This document shows, one piece after another, positions 9,534 through 19,070 of a stretch of DNA of 64,000 nt. The stretch's first letter is position 1. Every line of letters starts with the position of its first letter. The stretch comes from Streptococcus australis (GTDB taxonomy: Bacteria; Bacillota; Bacilli; Lactobacillales; Streptococcaceae), in contig NZ_RJPZ01000003.1 of NCBI RefSeq assembly GCF_003943615.1, forward strand, positions 263,010 to 327,009, read 5' to 3'. Position numbers and translations under genes: made by a program. The notes below the pieces were generated by a model. The model was not told the origin of the DNA, did no database searches, and saw only the letters and a program-made list of their open reading frames with translations.

Positions 9534-10829
9534 ATGGAAACACAACAAAATCCAAAAAAGGCAATGTGGTTATCCCTCATTCCTGGCTTGGGACAAATCT
9601 ATAACAAACAGAAAGCAAAAGGATACATCTTTCTCGGTGTAACGCTTGTCTTTCTCGCTTACTTTTTCGGGCTTGGTTTGGGGGAATTGTCCAAACTCAT
9701 CACCCTCGGTACCGTCCGTGGACAAGATAACTCTCTTTTTATCTTAATCCGTGGTGCCTTCCACTTAATTATCACAGTCGTTTATTTGATGTTCTACGCT
9801 CTGAATATCAAAGATGCGGGTACTGTAGCCAAGCGGATTAATAATGGCATTCGAGTACCGATGACCCTAAAAGAGATGGTGAATGCTATCTATGAAAATG
9901 GCTTCCCCTATCTTTTGATCATCCCTTCTTATATTGCCATGACCTTTGCAATCATCTTCCCCGTTTTGGTTACCCTGATGATTGCCTTTACCAACTATGA
10001 CTTTAAGCATACAGCTCGCTTTACACTCCTTGATTGGATCGGACTTCAAAACTTCACCAACATGTGGACTTTGAGTACCTTCCGTTCTGCCTTTACATCT
10101 GTATTGGGATGGACCTTGATCTGGGCCTTAGCAGCTTCAACACTTCAAATTGTTCTTGGTATCTTGACGGCCATTATTTCTAACCAACCATTCATTAAAG
10201 GAAAACGCATCTTCGGTGTCATCTTCCTTCTTCCATGGGCGGTTCCTGCCTTCATCACTATCTTGACCTTCTCAAACATGTTCAACGATAGTATCGGGGC
10301 CATCAATGCGCAAGTCATTCCTTTATTTGCGAAGATTTTCCCATTCTTAGATGGGGTTCTCATTCCTTGGAAAACGGACCCTACCTGGACAAAAATTGCT
10401 TTGATTATGATGCAAGGTTGGCTCGGCTTCCCTTACATTTACGTCTTGACACTGGGAATCTTGCAATCTATTCCAAACGATCTTTATGAAGCAGCCTATA
10501 TCGATGGGGCGAATGCTTGGCAAAAATTCCGCAACATTACCTTCCCAATGATTTTGGCTGTTGCGGCACCAACGCTCATTAGCCAATACACCTTCAACTT
10601 TAACAACTTCTCCATTATCTACCTCTTTAACGATGGTGGACCTGGATCTGTTGGAGGAAATGCTGGTTCGACAGATATCTTGATTTCTTGGATCTATAAA
10701 TTGACAACGAACTCATCACCTCAATACTCAATGGCTGCTGCGGTTACGTTGATTATCTCTCTGATTGTGATCTCTATCTCGATGATTGCCTTCAAGAAAC
10801 TGCACGCATTTGATATGGAGGATGTGTAA
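9534..10829 (+). CDS. malC: Maltodextrin ABC transporter permease (MalF type)
   Basis: 431-residue membrane protein, longer than most permeases because of an N-terminal extension with an [15 protein letters not shown] segment (about residues 17-31) and two extra helices. The ABC permease domain follows, with the EAA loop [12 protein letters not shown] at about 319-330 that docks on the ATPase. AAGGAGTCGAT precedes the ATG. The stop is one base before malD. No ATPase gene is in the cluster. Confidence 0.93.
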   Translation: METQQNPKKAMWLSLIPGLGQIYNKQKAKGYIFLGVTLVFLAYFFGLGLGELSKLITLGTVRGQDNSLFILIRGAFHLIITVVYLMFYALNIKDAGTVAKRINNGIRVPMTLKEMVNAIYENGFPYLLIIPSYIAMTFAIIFPVLVTLMIAFTNYDFKHTARFTLLDWIGLQNFTNMWTLSTFRSAFTSVLGWTLIWALAASTLQIVLGILTAIISNQPFIKGKRIFGVIFLLPWAVPAFITILTFSNMFNDSIGAINAQVIPLFAKIFPFLDGVLIPWKTDPTWTKIALIMMQGWLGFPYIYVLTLGILQSIPNDLYEAAYIDGANAWQKFRNITFPMILAVAAPTLISQYTFNFNNFSIIYLFNDGGPGSVGGNAGSTDILISWIYKLTTNSSPQYSMAAAVTLIISLIVISISMIAFKKLHAFDMEDV

Positions 10830-10830
10830 A

Positions 10831-11673
10831 ATGAAAAACTCAGTTCAATTTAAACGCCGCCTTAATCATTTCTTGACTTACCTCTACTTGGTTGTCCTAT
10901 CCATCGTCATCATCTATCCCTTGTTGATTACGGTTCTTTCAGCCTTCAAAACTGGTAACGTCAGTGCCTTTACGCTTGATTTCAGTGGCAGTCTCAGCTT
11001 TGATAACTTCCAAAAGCTCTTTACGGATACCCTCTATGGCACTTGGTATCTCAATACCTTGATTATCGCCATTATTACCATGGTTGCTCAAACATCCATC
11101 ATTACTCTAGCAGGGTACGCCTACAGCCGTTACAACTTCTTGGCTCGTAAGCAAAGTTTGGTCTTCTTCTTGATTATCCAAATGGTGCCTACCATGGCTG
11201 CTTTGACTGCCTTCTTCGTTATGGCCTTGATGTTGAACGCCTTGAACCACAGTTGGTTCCTGATCTTCCTCTATGTCGGTGGAGGAATTCCAATGAACGC
11301 TTGGTTGATGAAGGGTTACTTCGATACAGTCCCAATTTCACTTGATGAATCTGCAAAATTAGATGGTGCTGGACACTTCCGTCGCTTCTGGCAAATCGTC
11401 CTTCCATTGGTTCGTCCAATGATTGCGGTCCAAGCACTTTGGGCCTTCATGGGACCTTTTGGAGACTACATCTTGTCTAAATTCTTGCTTCGTGACGAAA
11501 TCAACTACACGGTAGCGGTTGGTCTTCAAACCTTTATCAGTGACCAAAAAAATCAAAAGATTGCCTTCTTTGCGGCAGGTGCGATTCTGATTGCAGTCCC
11601 AATCTGTGTGCTCTTCTTCTTCCTCCAAAAGAACTTTGTTTCAGGCTTGACAGCTGGTGGGGATAAAGGATAA
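10831..11673 (+). CDS. malD: Maltodextrin ABC transporter permease (MalG type)
   Basis: 280-residue inner permease, partner of MalC. The ATG at 10831 starts [10 protein letters not shown] and has ATGGAGGATG upstream; longer readings of the frame run back into malC and are rejected. About six membrane helices. The EAA-type loop [15 protein letters not shown] is near 172-186. Translation is probably coupled to malC. Confidence 0.94.
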   Translation: MKNSVQFKRRLNHFLTYLYLVVLSIVIIYPLLITVLSAFKTGNVSAFTLDFSGSLSFDNFQKLFTDTLYGTWYLNTLIIAIITMVAQTSIITLAGYAYSRYNFLARKQSLVFFLIIQMVPTMAALTAFFVMALMLNALNHSWFLIFLYVGGGIPMNAWLMKGYFDTVPISLDESAKLDGAGHFRRFWQIVLPLVRPMIAVQALWAFMGPFGDYILSKFLLRDEINYTVAVGLQTFISDQKNQKIAFFAAGAILIAVPICVLFFFLQKNFVSGLTAGGDKG

Positions 11674-11780
11674 AATAAGGTTTTCTATCAGAAGTTTGTC
11701 ACCTTCCTTGGATAGGTATAACTTCCATCAATGAAGAAAAGGAGGAGAATTCCTCTCCTACTTTTCTCCCAGTCACATAA

Positions 11781-11875
11781 ATTTTATCTTTAAGGAAAGG
11801 ATGGGAGTGGGACAAGGATAGCAAGTTGATTGATTTGCTACCGGTCTCTCTCCCATCTTTGGTTAAGGATAAAAT
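11781..11875 (+). repeat. Long imperfect hairpin between malD and malA
   Basis: The left arm ATTTTATCTTTAAGG continues into AAAGGATGGGAG, and the right arm is CTCCCATCTTTGG followed by TTAAGGATAAAAT; they pair over about 26 bases with few mismatches. A second inner stem is GATAGCAA with TTTGCTACC. The folded element spans about 95 nt in the 245-bp gap inside the operon and could act as an attenuator or processing site. It has no clear T-run on the plus strand. Confidence 0.6.
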
Positions 11876-11918
11876 CTTGCTATGCTCTCCACATTTCGGA
11901 GATTAGAAAGGTCAATTC

Positions 11919-12731
11919 ATGCCCTATCCATTTAATTATTTTTCCAGCCTTTTTCAGGTAAGAAAAGCCTTTGCGAACCGTAAACAACTCAATTGGTTCC
12001 AAATGATTTTCACCTCACTCTTTCTTCTATCCTTGACCCTCATTCCTGTCGCCGTTCAAAATGCGGAACTCCAGACCTACCCTTTAACTACCTTCGTTAG
12101 CGATGTCTTTGATCCCTTAACGGAGGATGTTATGAAGGACTTGAAAGAAAGTGTCCGTATTGAAGAGCATGAACTAGTCTATAACAGTCATTTTGGAGTT
12201 CATAAGAACAAAGCTGGCCATGTTATCATCGGTCATCACGAAGGGACTTCGTTAGGTGAAAAATTAACCCTCTATTTCGATAAGACCCAACTAGTGATTA
12301 GCAGAGAAAACAAAGAACTTGCAAGTATTCCTTATCAGGCAATCAATCAAAAGAGTCTCGAAAATAAAGATGCTTTAAGCCAAGCCATTTCCAAAGATTG
12401 GTTCCAAGCCAATCGATTGGCAGTTAGCCTCTTCCTCGTCCTCTTCTCAGGTTTCTTATCTGCTGTGAATTTTGCAATTTTAGTATTTGGAGCTTCCTTC
12501 TTCCTCTTCTTGACACGGAAGTCACGTCTCTTCTCTCTCAAGACCTTCAAAGAATGCTTCAACTTCACTCTCAACTGTCTTGGATTGCCTATTTTGGCGA
12601 GCGTTCTGATCAGTTTATTGTTCCACCAAGTCTTTACCACAACCATCTTGATCCAAAATATCCTATTTGTCTTGTTCCTCGCGCTTGCCTTCTATAAGAC
12701 TCATTTCCGGGATCCAGATTACAAACCTTAG
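11919..12731 (+). CDS. malA: MalA, DUF1189 membrane protein of the maltodextrin cluster
   Basis: 270-residue membrane protein. A first hydrophobic segment (about 28-46) is followed by an extracytoplasmic domain (about 50-155) and three further hydrophobic stretches (about 163-200, 213-235, 243-262). This matches the DUF1189 family and the malA position in pneumococcal mal loci, next to malR. Its biochemical role is not established. malR follows 11 bases after the stop. Confidence 0.8.
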   Translation: MPYPFNYFSSLFQVRKAFANRKQLNWFQMIFTSLFLLSLTLIPVAVQNAELQTYPLTTFVSDVFDPLTEDVMKDLKESVRIEEHELVYNSHFGVHKNKAGHVIIGHHEGTSLGEKLTLYFDKTQLVISRENKELASIPYQAINQKSLENKDALSQAISKDWFQANRLAVSLFLVLFSGFLSAVNFAILVFGASFFLFLTRKSRLFSLKTFKECFNFTLNCLGLPILASVLISLLFHQVFTTTILIQNILFVLFLALAFYKTHFRDPDYKP

Positions 12732-12742
12732 GGAGGTCCTTT

Positions 12743-13726
12743 ATGCGTGTCACCATCAAAGATGTCGCTAAACTAGCTGGCGTTGCACCATCTACCGTTA
12801 CACGAGTGATTCAAAATAAATCTACCATCAGTGAAGCCACTAAAAAACGGGTTCGTTCTGCCATGGAAGAACTGGATTACCATCCAAACCTCAATGCTCG
12901 TAGCTTAGTGAGCCAGTCCAGTCAGGTGATTGCCCTTGTCTTGCCTGATGAAAGTGATGTGTTCTTCCAAAACCCCTTCTTCCCTACGGTCCTCCGTGGG
13001 ATTAGCCAGGTCGCCTCTGATTATGGCTATGCGATTCAGATTTGTACAGGGGCTAATGAAACCCACCGCCTCGATCAACTCAAACAAATGATTTATGGTA
13101 AGCGGGTAGATGGACTCATCTTCCTCTATTCCAAATTGAATGATCCTCTGGTTGACTTCTGTATTGAAGATAAATTTCCTTTCTTGATTTTAGGGAAAGC
13201 AACTTCACCTTTTGTATCCTTAGTCGATAACGACAATGTTAAAGCAGCCTTTGATGCGACCGAATATTTTATCAACAAGGGATACCAACATATCGCTTTC
13301 CTTGGAGGAAATAAGGAATTGGCTGTTTCTCAAGACCGCTACAAGGGCTATCAAGAAGCTCTTGCCAGTCATCAAATCCCTCTTCGTGAGGAATTGGTCA
13401 AATTCTCCTTTGGTTTCTTGCTTGAAGAAAATTCTTACCAAATCATGGATACCCTGCCTTTTGAAAAACTGGAAGCACTCATGACAACGGATATTCTAGT
13501 TGCCGAAGGGGTCCGGAGATACCTGATCGACAAACAAGTCGATCTTCCGATTATTTCCTTCGACTCCATTAAACCACGGATTCCAATTGACGCCTATATT
13601 GATATCAATACGGTTGAATTAGGACGTGAATCTGTCAGAACCTTACTCCAAATTATTAAGGATAACAAGGAAAACAAAACCGTTTGCTATAGACAGCTCA
13701 TTGAACACTCGATTATTGAACTTTAG
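12743..13726 (+). CDS. malR: LacI-family maltose operon repressor
   Basis: 327 residues. The N-terminal helix-turn-helix and hinge (TIKDVAKLAGVAPSTVTRVI, about 3-22) are followed by a periplasmic-binding-protein-like effector domain. In streptococci MalR binds GCAAACGTTTGC-like operators, and four such sites lie in the malQ-malX control region of this window. GGGAGG precedes the ATG. It is in the same transcription direction as malA and pulA, so it is probably partly under its own control. Confidence 0.93.
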   Translation: MRVTIKDVAKLAGVAPSTVTRVIQNKSTISEATKKRVRSAMEELDYHPNLNARSLVSQSSQVIALVLPDESDVFFQNPFFPTVLRGISQVASDYGYAIQICTGANETHRLDQLKQMIYGKRVDGLIFLYSKLNDPLVDFCIEDKFPFLILGKATSPFVSLVDNDNVKAAFDATEYFINKGYQHIAFLGGNKELAVSQDRYKGYQEALASHQIPLREELVKFSFGFLLEENSYQIMDTLPFEKLEALMTTDILVAEGVRRYLIDKQVDLPIISFDSIKPRIPIDAYIDINTVELGRESVRTLLQIIKDNKENKTVCYRQLIEHSIIEL

Positions 13727-13734
13727 GAGAACCC

Positions 13735-15786
13735 ATGACCACTCACTTTGTAGCTTATTTAGATGACCAAGACTTGATTCGCGTGGAAGGAGGAGAGAGC
13801 GTAATGGCCTCTCTTCCTTTTACATTGACGTCTGGTTCCAACACGATTGAACTCCTGCCGACGGAGGAAGAAAATACTCTTCGGAGCCCCCTTCCCGTCG
13901 ACATGAGTCAAATTTATACTCTTTCAAATGGTAACGGAGAGTCCTGTCTCCTCCACTTCCGAGATGTTGTCCGTCAACCCATCTTTGATCAGCTTTATGC
14001 TTATGATGGAGAGGATTTAGGAGCTCATTACTCAAAAGAACAAACGACCTTTGCCTTCTGGGCTCCTATCTCTCAAGAGGTTGAGCTCTTAATCAACCAA
14101 ACTGCCTACCCGATGGAGCGAACAGAAAAAGGAGTTTGGCGTCTAGTACTCGAGGGAGATTGGGAAAAAGCCCCTTATGCCTACCAGCATCAGGTTAATG
14201 GTGTAACCCATATCGTTCATGACCCTTATGCCCTCTCTTCTGAAGCCAATTCAGGAGTTAGCTATGTCATCGACCGCCACAAGATTGAGCGCCCCATTCA
14301 GAGAGCAGCGACTCAACTGGATCCGACTCAAGCCGTTATTTATGAACTAAGTGTTCGAGATTTCTCCATGCAAAAAGAAGCCGGATTCCAACACCCTGGG
14401 ACCTTCCCTGCCTTGTTAGAATCTCCTAAACATGAAAACCAGACCTTTGGCTTTGATTACTTGAAATCCCTGGGCATTACTCATGTTCAGCTCATGCCCC
14501 TCTATGATTTTGGAAGCGTGGATGAAACCAACCCTGTCGCTGGTTACAATTGGGGCTATGACCCTGTGCAATACAATGTCCCTGAAGGAAGTTTTAGCAC
14601 CCAGCCAAATGATCCTTACCAACGGATTCTTGAGCTACAGCAAGTGATTGATGCCTACCATCAGGCAGATCTCAGCCTCATCATGGACGTCGTTTATAAC
14701 CACGTTTATCTCTCTGACGATTTTGCCTTTGAGCGGATTGTTCCTGGCTATTTCTACCGTTATGACCAAGACCGCCAACGGACCAATGGGACCTTCTGTG
14801 GTAATGATGTAGCTAGTGAACGGGCTATGGTTCGCAACTACATCAAGCAATCCGTCAAACAATGGGTTCAACTCTACGGATTTGATGGCTTCCGCTTTGA
14901 CCTGATGGGCATTCTTGATCGCCAAACCATGATGGAAATTCAAGAAGAATTAAGCGCTATTTACCCCAACATTTACCTTTATGGGGAAGGGTGGAAGATG
15001 GATACCGGACTGGATCCTGAACTCCTGGCTCATCAATACAATGCCCGTCACCTTCGTCCTTATGGCTTTTTCAGTGACAACTTCCGAGATACCGTTAAAC
15101 GAAGCATCTTGAAGGAAGGACGTGTAGAAAGTCGCTATCAGGCCAATGATCTTGCCAATATTTTGACTGGCAATGTCGGACTCAAAGGAGCAGCCCACTT
15201 TGTGCGTCCTCAACAGGCGATTAACTATGTGGAATGCCACGATAACGCAACCTTCTTTGACTATCTCAAGGTTGAAGATCCAAATATTTCAGAGGAGAAG
15301 CGACAGGCTAAAGCTCGTCTCGGTTTGCACCTCGTTCTCTTGTCTCAAGGCGTTCCCTTCCTACATGCTGGCCAAGAGTTCTATCGCAGCAAAGGCTTAG
15401 AAGAAAATACTTACAATCTTCCAGATGCTCTAAATCAACTAGACTGGCTTTCTTCTACAGCCTATGAAAGAGATATTCAGTTCCTTCGCGAATTGATTGC
15501 CTATCGTAAAGAGGAAGACCTCCTCCACCTAGAGAACGCCCAAGCCATTCGAGACTATTGTCAAGTTACTTGGACTTCGGAAAACACCTTCACTTACAGC
15601 ATCGAAAAAGATGGACGCAAACTTCTTATTTTAGTCAACCTGGGAGAACAAGAGTGGACTTATTGGCTCAAACAGCCTGCTAGATTAGCAATTGCTCATC
15701 CCCATGTTTATACAAAAGAGCAACAAGTTTCTCAAAGAGAATTCACCATTCCAGCCCATGGTTGGATTTTAGTAGAACAAGCATAA
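13735..15786 (+). CDS. pulA: Type I pullulanase (intracellular debranching enzyme)
   Basis: Hydrolyses alpha-1,6 branches in maltodextrins. 683 residues with no signal peptide or wall anchor, so cytoplasmic, unlike the large surface pullulanases of streptococci. The type I signature YNWGYDPVQYN is near residues 267-277. GH13 catalytic residues: nucleophile Asp389 in FRFD, acid Glu418 in YGEGW, and Asp503 in VECHDN. An N-terminal CBM48-like domain (about 90-190) precedes the barrel. It starts nine bases after malR with AGGAG. Placement completes the intracellular maltodextrin pathway. Confidence 0.92.
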   Translation: MTTHFVAYLDDQDLIRVEGGESVMASLPFTLTSGSNTIELLPTEEENTLRSPLPVDMSQIYTLSNGNGESCLLHFRDVVRQPIFDQLYAYDGEDLGAHYSKEQTTFAFWAPISQEVELLINQTAYPMERTEKGVWRLVLEGDWEKAPYAYQHQVNGVTHIVHDPYALSSEANSGVSYVIDRHKIERPIQRAATQLDPTQAVIYELSVRDFSMQKEAGFQHPGTFPALLESPKHENQTFGFDYLKSLGITHVQLMPLYDFGSVDETNPVAGYNWGYDPVQYNVPEGSFSTQPNDPYQRILELQQVIDAYHQADLSLIMDVVYNHVYLSDDFAFERIVPGYFYRYDQDRQRTNGTFCGNDVASERAMVRNYIKQSVKQWVQLYGFDGFRFDLMGILDRQTMMEIQEELSAIYPNIYLYGEGWKMDTGLDPELLAHQYNARHLRPYGFFSDNFRDTVKRSILKEGRVESRYQANDLANILTGNVGLKGAAHFVRPQQAINYVECHDNATFFDYLKVEDPNISEEKRQAKARLGLHLVLLSQGVPFLHAGQEFYRSKGLEENTYNLPDALNQLDWLSSTAYERDIQFLRELIAYRKEEDLLHLENAQAIRDYCQVTWTSENTFTYSIEKDGRKLLILVNLGEQEWTYWLKQPARLAIAHPHVYTKEQQVSQREFTIPAHGWILVEQA

Positions 15787-15822
15787 AAAATTCCTGCAAG
15801 ATAGGCTTGCAGGAATTTTTTA
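15785..15822. terminator. Bidirectional terminator between pulA and the YitT gene
   Basis: AAAAAATTCCTGCAAG and CTTGCAGGAATTTTTTA form a perfect stem with A- and T-runs on both sides, serving the convergent genes. Confidence 0.85.
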
Positions 15823-16761
15823 ATCTTCCACCTCGACAAAACGTCCAATAATATGAACATTATCTGATATGGTAATAAAAGCTTGAGGATCCGCTTTTTT
15901 CATTAAAAATTTAAACTCATTAAACTCTGCTCTGGTAATAACGGTGAGCAAGACTGCTTTTTCCTGATGATTATAGGTCCCTTCGGCATTGTGGATAATC
16001 GTTGCACCACGATGCAATCGCTTATGAATTTTCTCAATAATCTTATCCGGTTGGCTAGTGACAATCATAGCTTGCATCCGCTTCTGCTTGGTAAAGACAG
16101 CATCTGTCACTCGACTGGAAACAAAAATGGTAATCATCGAATAGAGGGCGTACTTCCAACCAAAGGTCATTCCCGCTATTAACATGATGGTCCCATTGAC
16201 GATGAGAGAAATTTTGCCGACGTTCTTGCCCGTTCGCTTTCGAATGGTCAAACTAACAATATCTGTTCCCCCACTTGAGATATTATTACGAAGGGCAAAA
16301 CCAATCCCTGTCCCCATGACAACACCTCCAAATAAGGCGTTCATAATAGGGTCATTTGTGAGAGTAACTACTGGAACAAATTGGATAAAGAAGGAACTCA
16401 TAGACACCGTGATAAAGGTGAAAATGGTAAACTTATGGCCAATTTGATACCAAGCGATGATCATTAATGGCAGATTGATGGCATAGAATGACAAAGAGAC
16501 CGGAATGGTAAAACCTAAAAATCGATCACTAAGTGCAGATATAATCTGGGCCAATCCTGTCGCACCACTGGAATATACACGTCCCGGCTGGAAAAAGAAG
16601 TTCACGGCAACGGCAGATAAGAAGCCATAGACCAAAGAAGCCGAAATTTTTTCATCGTACTTCTCTCGGGAAATACTTTTTAAGACCCTTAGTAATTTAA
16701 AGTTATAGGCCAATCTTCGTATATAATAACGCAAGATCTTGCCTAAGCGAGTTTTTTTCAT
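15820..16761 (-). CDS. YitT family membrane protein (DUF161/DUF2179)
   Basis: 313 residues. Several membrane helices lie between about residues 40 and 210, with the family glycine-rich segments SSGATGLAQI and SSGGTDIVSL. A soluble C-terminal DUF2179 domain (about 220-305) follows. YitT proteins are common and multi-copy in Firmicutes; transport of an unknown substrate is usually presumed. Monocistronic, with the stop inside the shared terminator. Confidence 0.85.
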   Translation of the reverse strand: MKKTRLGKILRYYIRRLAYNFKLLRVLKSISREKYDEKISASLVYGFLSAVAVNFFFQPGRVYSSGATGLAQIISALSDRFLGFTIPVSLSFYAINLPLMIIAWYQIGHKFTIFTFITVSMSSFFIQFVPVVTLTNDPIMNALFGGVVMGTGIGFALRNNISSGGTDIVSLTIRKRTGKNVGKISLIVNGTIMLIAGMTFGWKYALYSMITIFVSSRVTDAVFTKQKRMQAMIVTSQPDKIIEKIHKRLHRGATIIHNAEGTYNHQEKAVLLTVITRAEFNEFKFLMKKADPQAFITISDNVHIIGRFVEVED

Positions 16762-16834
16762 GATTATCTCTCAATTTATAAATAAAGGGAAAATCCCACA
16801 AGTAGCTTTTGGTAATTTTCCGCTTTTACTATCC

Positions 16835-18589
16835 TTATTCCTCAGTTTTTACTTCTACTTGTAGGCTCAACTCTTCCAGTTGTTTATCAGCTACTGTAGA
16901 AGGAGCTTGGGTCATTGGATCCGTTGCCTTATTGTTCTTAGGAAAGGCAATGACTTCACGGATATTCTCTTCACCAGCTAACAGCATGACAAAACGGTCC
17001 AAACCAAGAGCTAATCCACCATGTGGAGGGAAACCATAATCCATGGCTTCTAGCAAGAAACCAAATTGCTCTGTCGCATCTTCTTTTGAGAAACCGAGAG
17101 CTGTAAACATTCGTTCTTGCAATTCTTTTTGGTTGATCCGGAGACTTCCTCCTCCAAGTTCATAACCATTAAGCACAATATCATAGGCAATGGCACGTAC
17201 CTTGGCAAGATCGCCCTCTAATTCATGAGCTGTATCTGCTTGCGGAAGTGTAAATGGATGGTGGGCACTCATGTAACGCCCTTCTTCTTCAGACCACTCA
17301 AACATTGGCCAATCGACCACCCATAGGAAGCTGAATTGACTATCGTCAATGAGGTCCAATTCCTTGGCAATTCTACAACGAAGGGCACCTAATGTTGCGT
17401 TGGCTACTTCTAGTGTATCTGCTACAAAGAGAACCAAATCCTTTTCTTCCAATTGTAAAGCACTTGTCAACTCTGTTGTCATACCTGTCAAGAACTTAGC
17501 AACTGGCCCATTTAAAGCACCATCAACTACCTTGACCCATGCTAGACCTTTTGCCCCATATTGCTTGGCTACTTCGGTCATCTTATCGATATCTTTACGA
17601 GAGTATCGGTCTGCTGCTCCTTTTACCACAATGGCTTTTACTGCGGGAGCTTCTGAGAAGACCTTGAAGTCTACGCCCTTTACAACTTCTGTCAAGTCTG
17701 TCAAGAGCATCTCAAAACGAGTATCTGGTTTGTCAGAACCATAAAGAGCCATAGCATCATCGTACTTCATCCGTGGGAAAGGAAGGGTCACTTCGATGCC
17801 CTTCGTTTCTTTCATAACACGTGCGATTAAACCTTCCGTAATATCTTGAATTTCTTGCTCTGTCAGGAAGGAGGTTTCTAAATCGACCTGTGTAAACTCA
17901 GGTTGACGGTCGCCACGTAAATCTTCATCACGGAAACATTTGACGATTTGATAATAGCGGTCAAAGCCAGCATTCATCAACAATTGTTTGGTGATTTGAG
18001 GGCTTTGAGGCAAGGCATAAAAATGCCCCTTGTTGACGCGAGAAGGTACGAGGTAGTCACGCGCCCCTTCTGGAGTTGACTTAGAAAGGAAGGGTGTCTC
18101 CACATCAATAAATTCCAACTCATCCAAGTAATTACGGATAGAGTGCGTCACCTTGGCACGCAATTTTAAGTTTTCCAACATTTCTGGACGGCGCAAGTCC
18201 AAATATCGATAGCGTAGACGAGTATCGTCATTGGCTTCAATACCGTCCTTGATCTCAAATGGCGTGGTTTTTGCAGTATTGAGGATAGTCAAGGAAGAAA
18301 CATGCATTTCAACCTGGCCTGTTGCAATTTTATCATTCGCTTGCTGTCTGGCAGCAACTTGACCTGTCACTTCGATCACATATTCGCTACGAAGGCTCTC
18401 GGCCGTTGCCATGACTTCCGAGCTAACAGTTTCCGGATTGATGACCAATTGCATAATCCCTTCACGGTCCCGCAAATCAATAAAGATCAAGCCACCCAAA
18501 TCACGGCGTCGACTCACCCATCCTTTGAGGGTTAGTTCTTGTCCAATGTGTTCCTCGCGAACACGCCCAGCATACATGGAACGTTTCAT
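16835..18589 (-). CDS. aspS: Aspartyl-tRNA synthetase
   Basis: 584 residues with start at 18589 ([10 protein letters not shown]); an upstream TTG overlaps the GGAGAG ribosome site and is rejected. N-terminal OB-fold anticodon-binding domain (about 1-105). Class II catalytic core: motif 2 [16 protein letters not shown] near 213-228; motif 3 [13 protein letters not shown] near 530. The bacterial-specific GAD insertion domain lies between. An extended -10 (TGGTAAAAT) lies upstream of the start on the minus strand. Housekeeping gene, not co-directional with pulA. Confidence 0.97.
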   Translation of the reverse strand: MKRSMYAGRVREEHIGQELTLKGWVSRRRDLGGLIFIDLRDREGIMQLVINPETVSSEVMATAESLRSEYVIEVTGQVAARQQANDKIATGQVEMHVSSLTILNTAKTTPFEIKDGIEANDDTRLRYRYLDLRRPEMLENLKLRAKVTHSIRNYLDELEFIDVETPFLSKSTPEGARDYLVPSRVNKGHFYALPQSPQITKQLLMNAGFDRYYQIVKCFRDEDLRGDRQPEFTQVDLETSFLTEQEIQDITEGLIARVMKETKGIEVTLPFPRMKYDDAMALYGSDKPDTRFEMLLTDLTEVVKGVDFKVFSEAPAVKAIVVKGAADRYSRKDIDKMTEVAKQYGAKGLAWVKVVDGALNGPVAKFLTGMTTELTSALQLEEKDLVLFVADTLEVANATLGALRCRIAKELDLIDDSQFSFLWVVDWPMFEWSEEEGRYMSAHHPFTLPQADTAHELEGDLAKVRAIAYDIVLNGYELGGGSLRINQKELQERMFTALGFSKEDATEQFGFLLEAMDYGFPPHGGLALGLDRFVMLLAGEENIREVIAFPKNNKATDPMTQAPSTVADKQLEELSLQVEVKTEE

Positions 18590-18689
18590 TGTATTTTTAC
18601 TCTCCAAACTAATATTCTTCCTTCTATTTTACCATAAAGCCTGTCAGATAAGTGCTTTTCCAGAGATTTTTCCAGAAAAAACAGTTCTT

Positions 18690-18935
18690 TTATTCAGCTT
18701 TTTTCCCGGTAGGAGCTTTCTCTTGTTTTGCCTCTTCATCGTATAGCGTTGGGGCCAACATTTTCATCAGGCTAGCTGTTCCAAAACGCATGACGGCTGC
18801 CAAGACCCCAAATATTGGAGCCAAGCTACGGAAAAAGAAATCTCCTCGGACGAATTGGGTGATGAGGCCCGTAATGAGAAAGATCACTATTCCTTGAAGA
18901 ATCGCATAAAAAGCTATTTTCTTCATTGTTTTCAT
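18690..18935 (-). CDS. Small membrane protein, two helices, unknown function
   Basis: 81 residues: hydrophobic segments at about 7-27 and 36-63, then a charged Lys/Glu-rich tail. The frame has two possible ATG starts (18935 or nine bases further in); a GAGG site is 13 bases before the first. It lies between aspS and the dlt terminator, all leftward. A DnaA-box palindrome sits just upstream. I do not recognise a named family. Confidence 0.65.
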   Translation of the reverse strand: MKTMKKIAFYAILQGIVIFLITGLITQFVRGDFFFRSLAPIFGVLAAVMRFGTASLMKMLAPTLYDEEAKQEKAPTGKKAE

Positions 18936-18965
18936 CTTGTACCAGTTCCTCTCTTTGTATTAGAC

Positions 18966-19011
18966 AGACTTATCCACAAGTTTGTGGATAAGTCTGTGAA
19001 TATGGGGATAA
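18966..19011. promoter_or_regulatory. Cluster of three DnaA boxes, two in a perfect palindrome
   Basis: AGACTTATCCACAA and TTGTGGATAAGTCT form a perfect 14-bp inverted repeat with a two-base centre. Each arm holds the consensus DnaA box TTATCCACA. A third site, TGGGGATAA (19003-19011), is TTATCCCCA on the minus strand, one mismatch from consensus. All lie in 46 bp between the dlt terminator and the small membrane protein gene. A hairpin function in RNA is an alternative reading, but there is no T-run. Confidence 0.6.
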
Positions 19012-19036
19012 GTTCATTCAAAACCATAGGAAAAAA

Positions 19037-19062
19037 GGTTGAGACTGGGTATTCTCAACCTC
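19037..19062 (-). terminator. Terminator of the dlt operon
   Basis: Minus strand: GGTTGAG, ten-base loop, CTCAACC, then TTTTTT, directly after the dltD stop. Confidence 0.8.
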
Positions 19063-19070
19063 TTCGCATC

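Noticed and set aside
9009..9548. 179-codon open frame antisense to malX
   Set aside because: Shadow of malX, extending over the intercistronic hairpin; no ribosome site.
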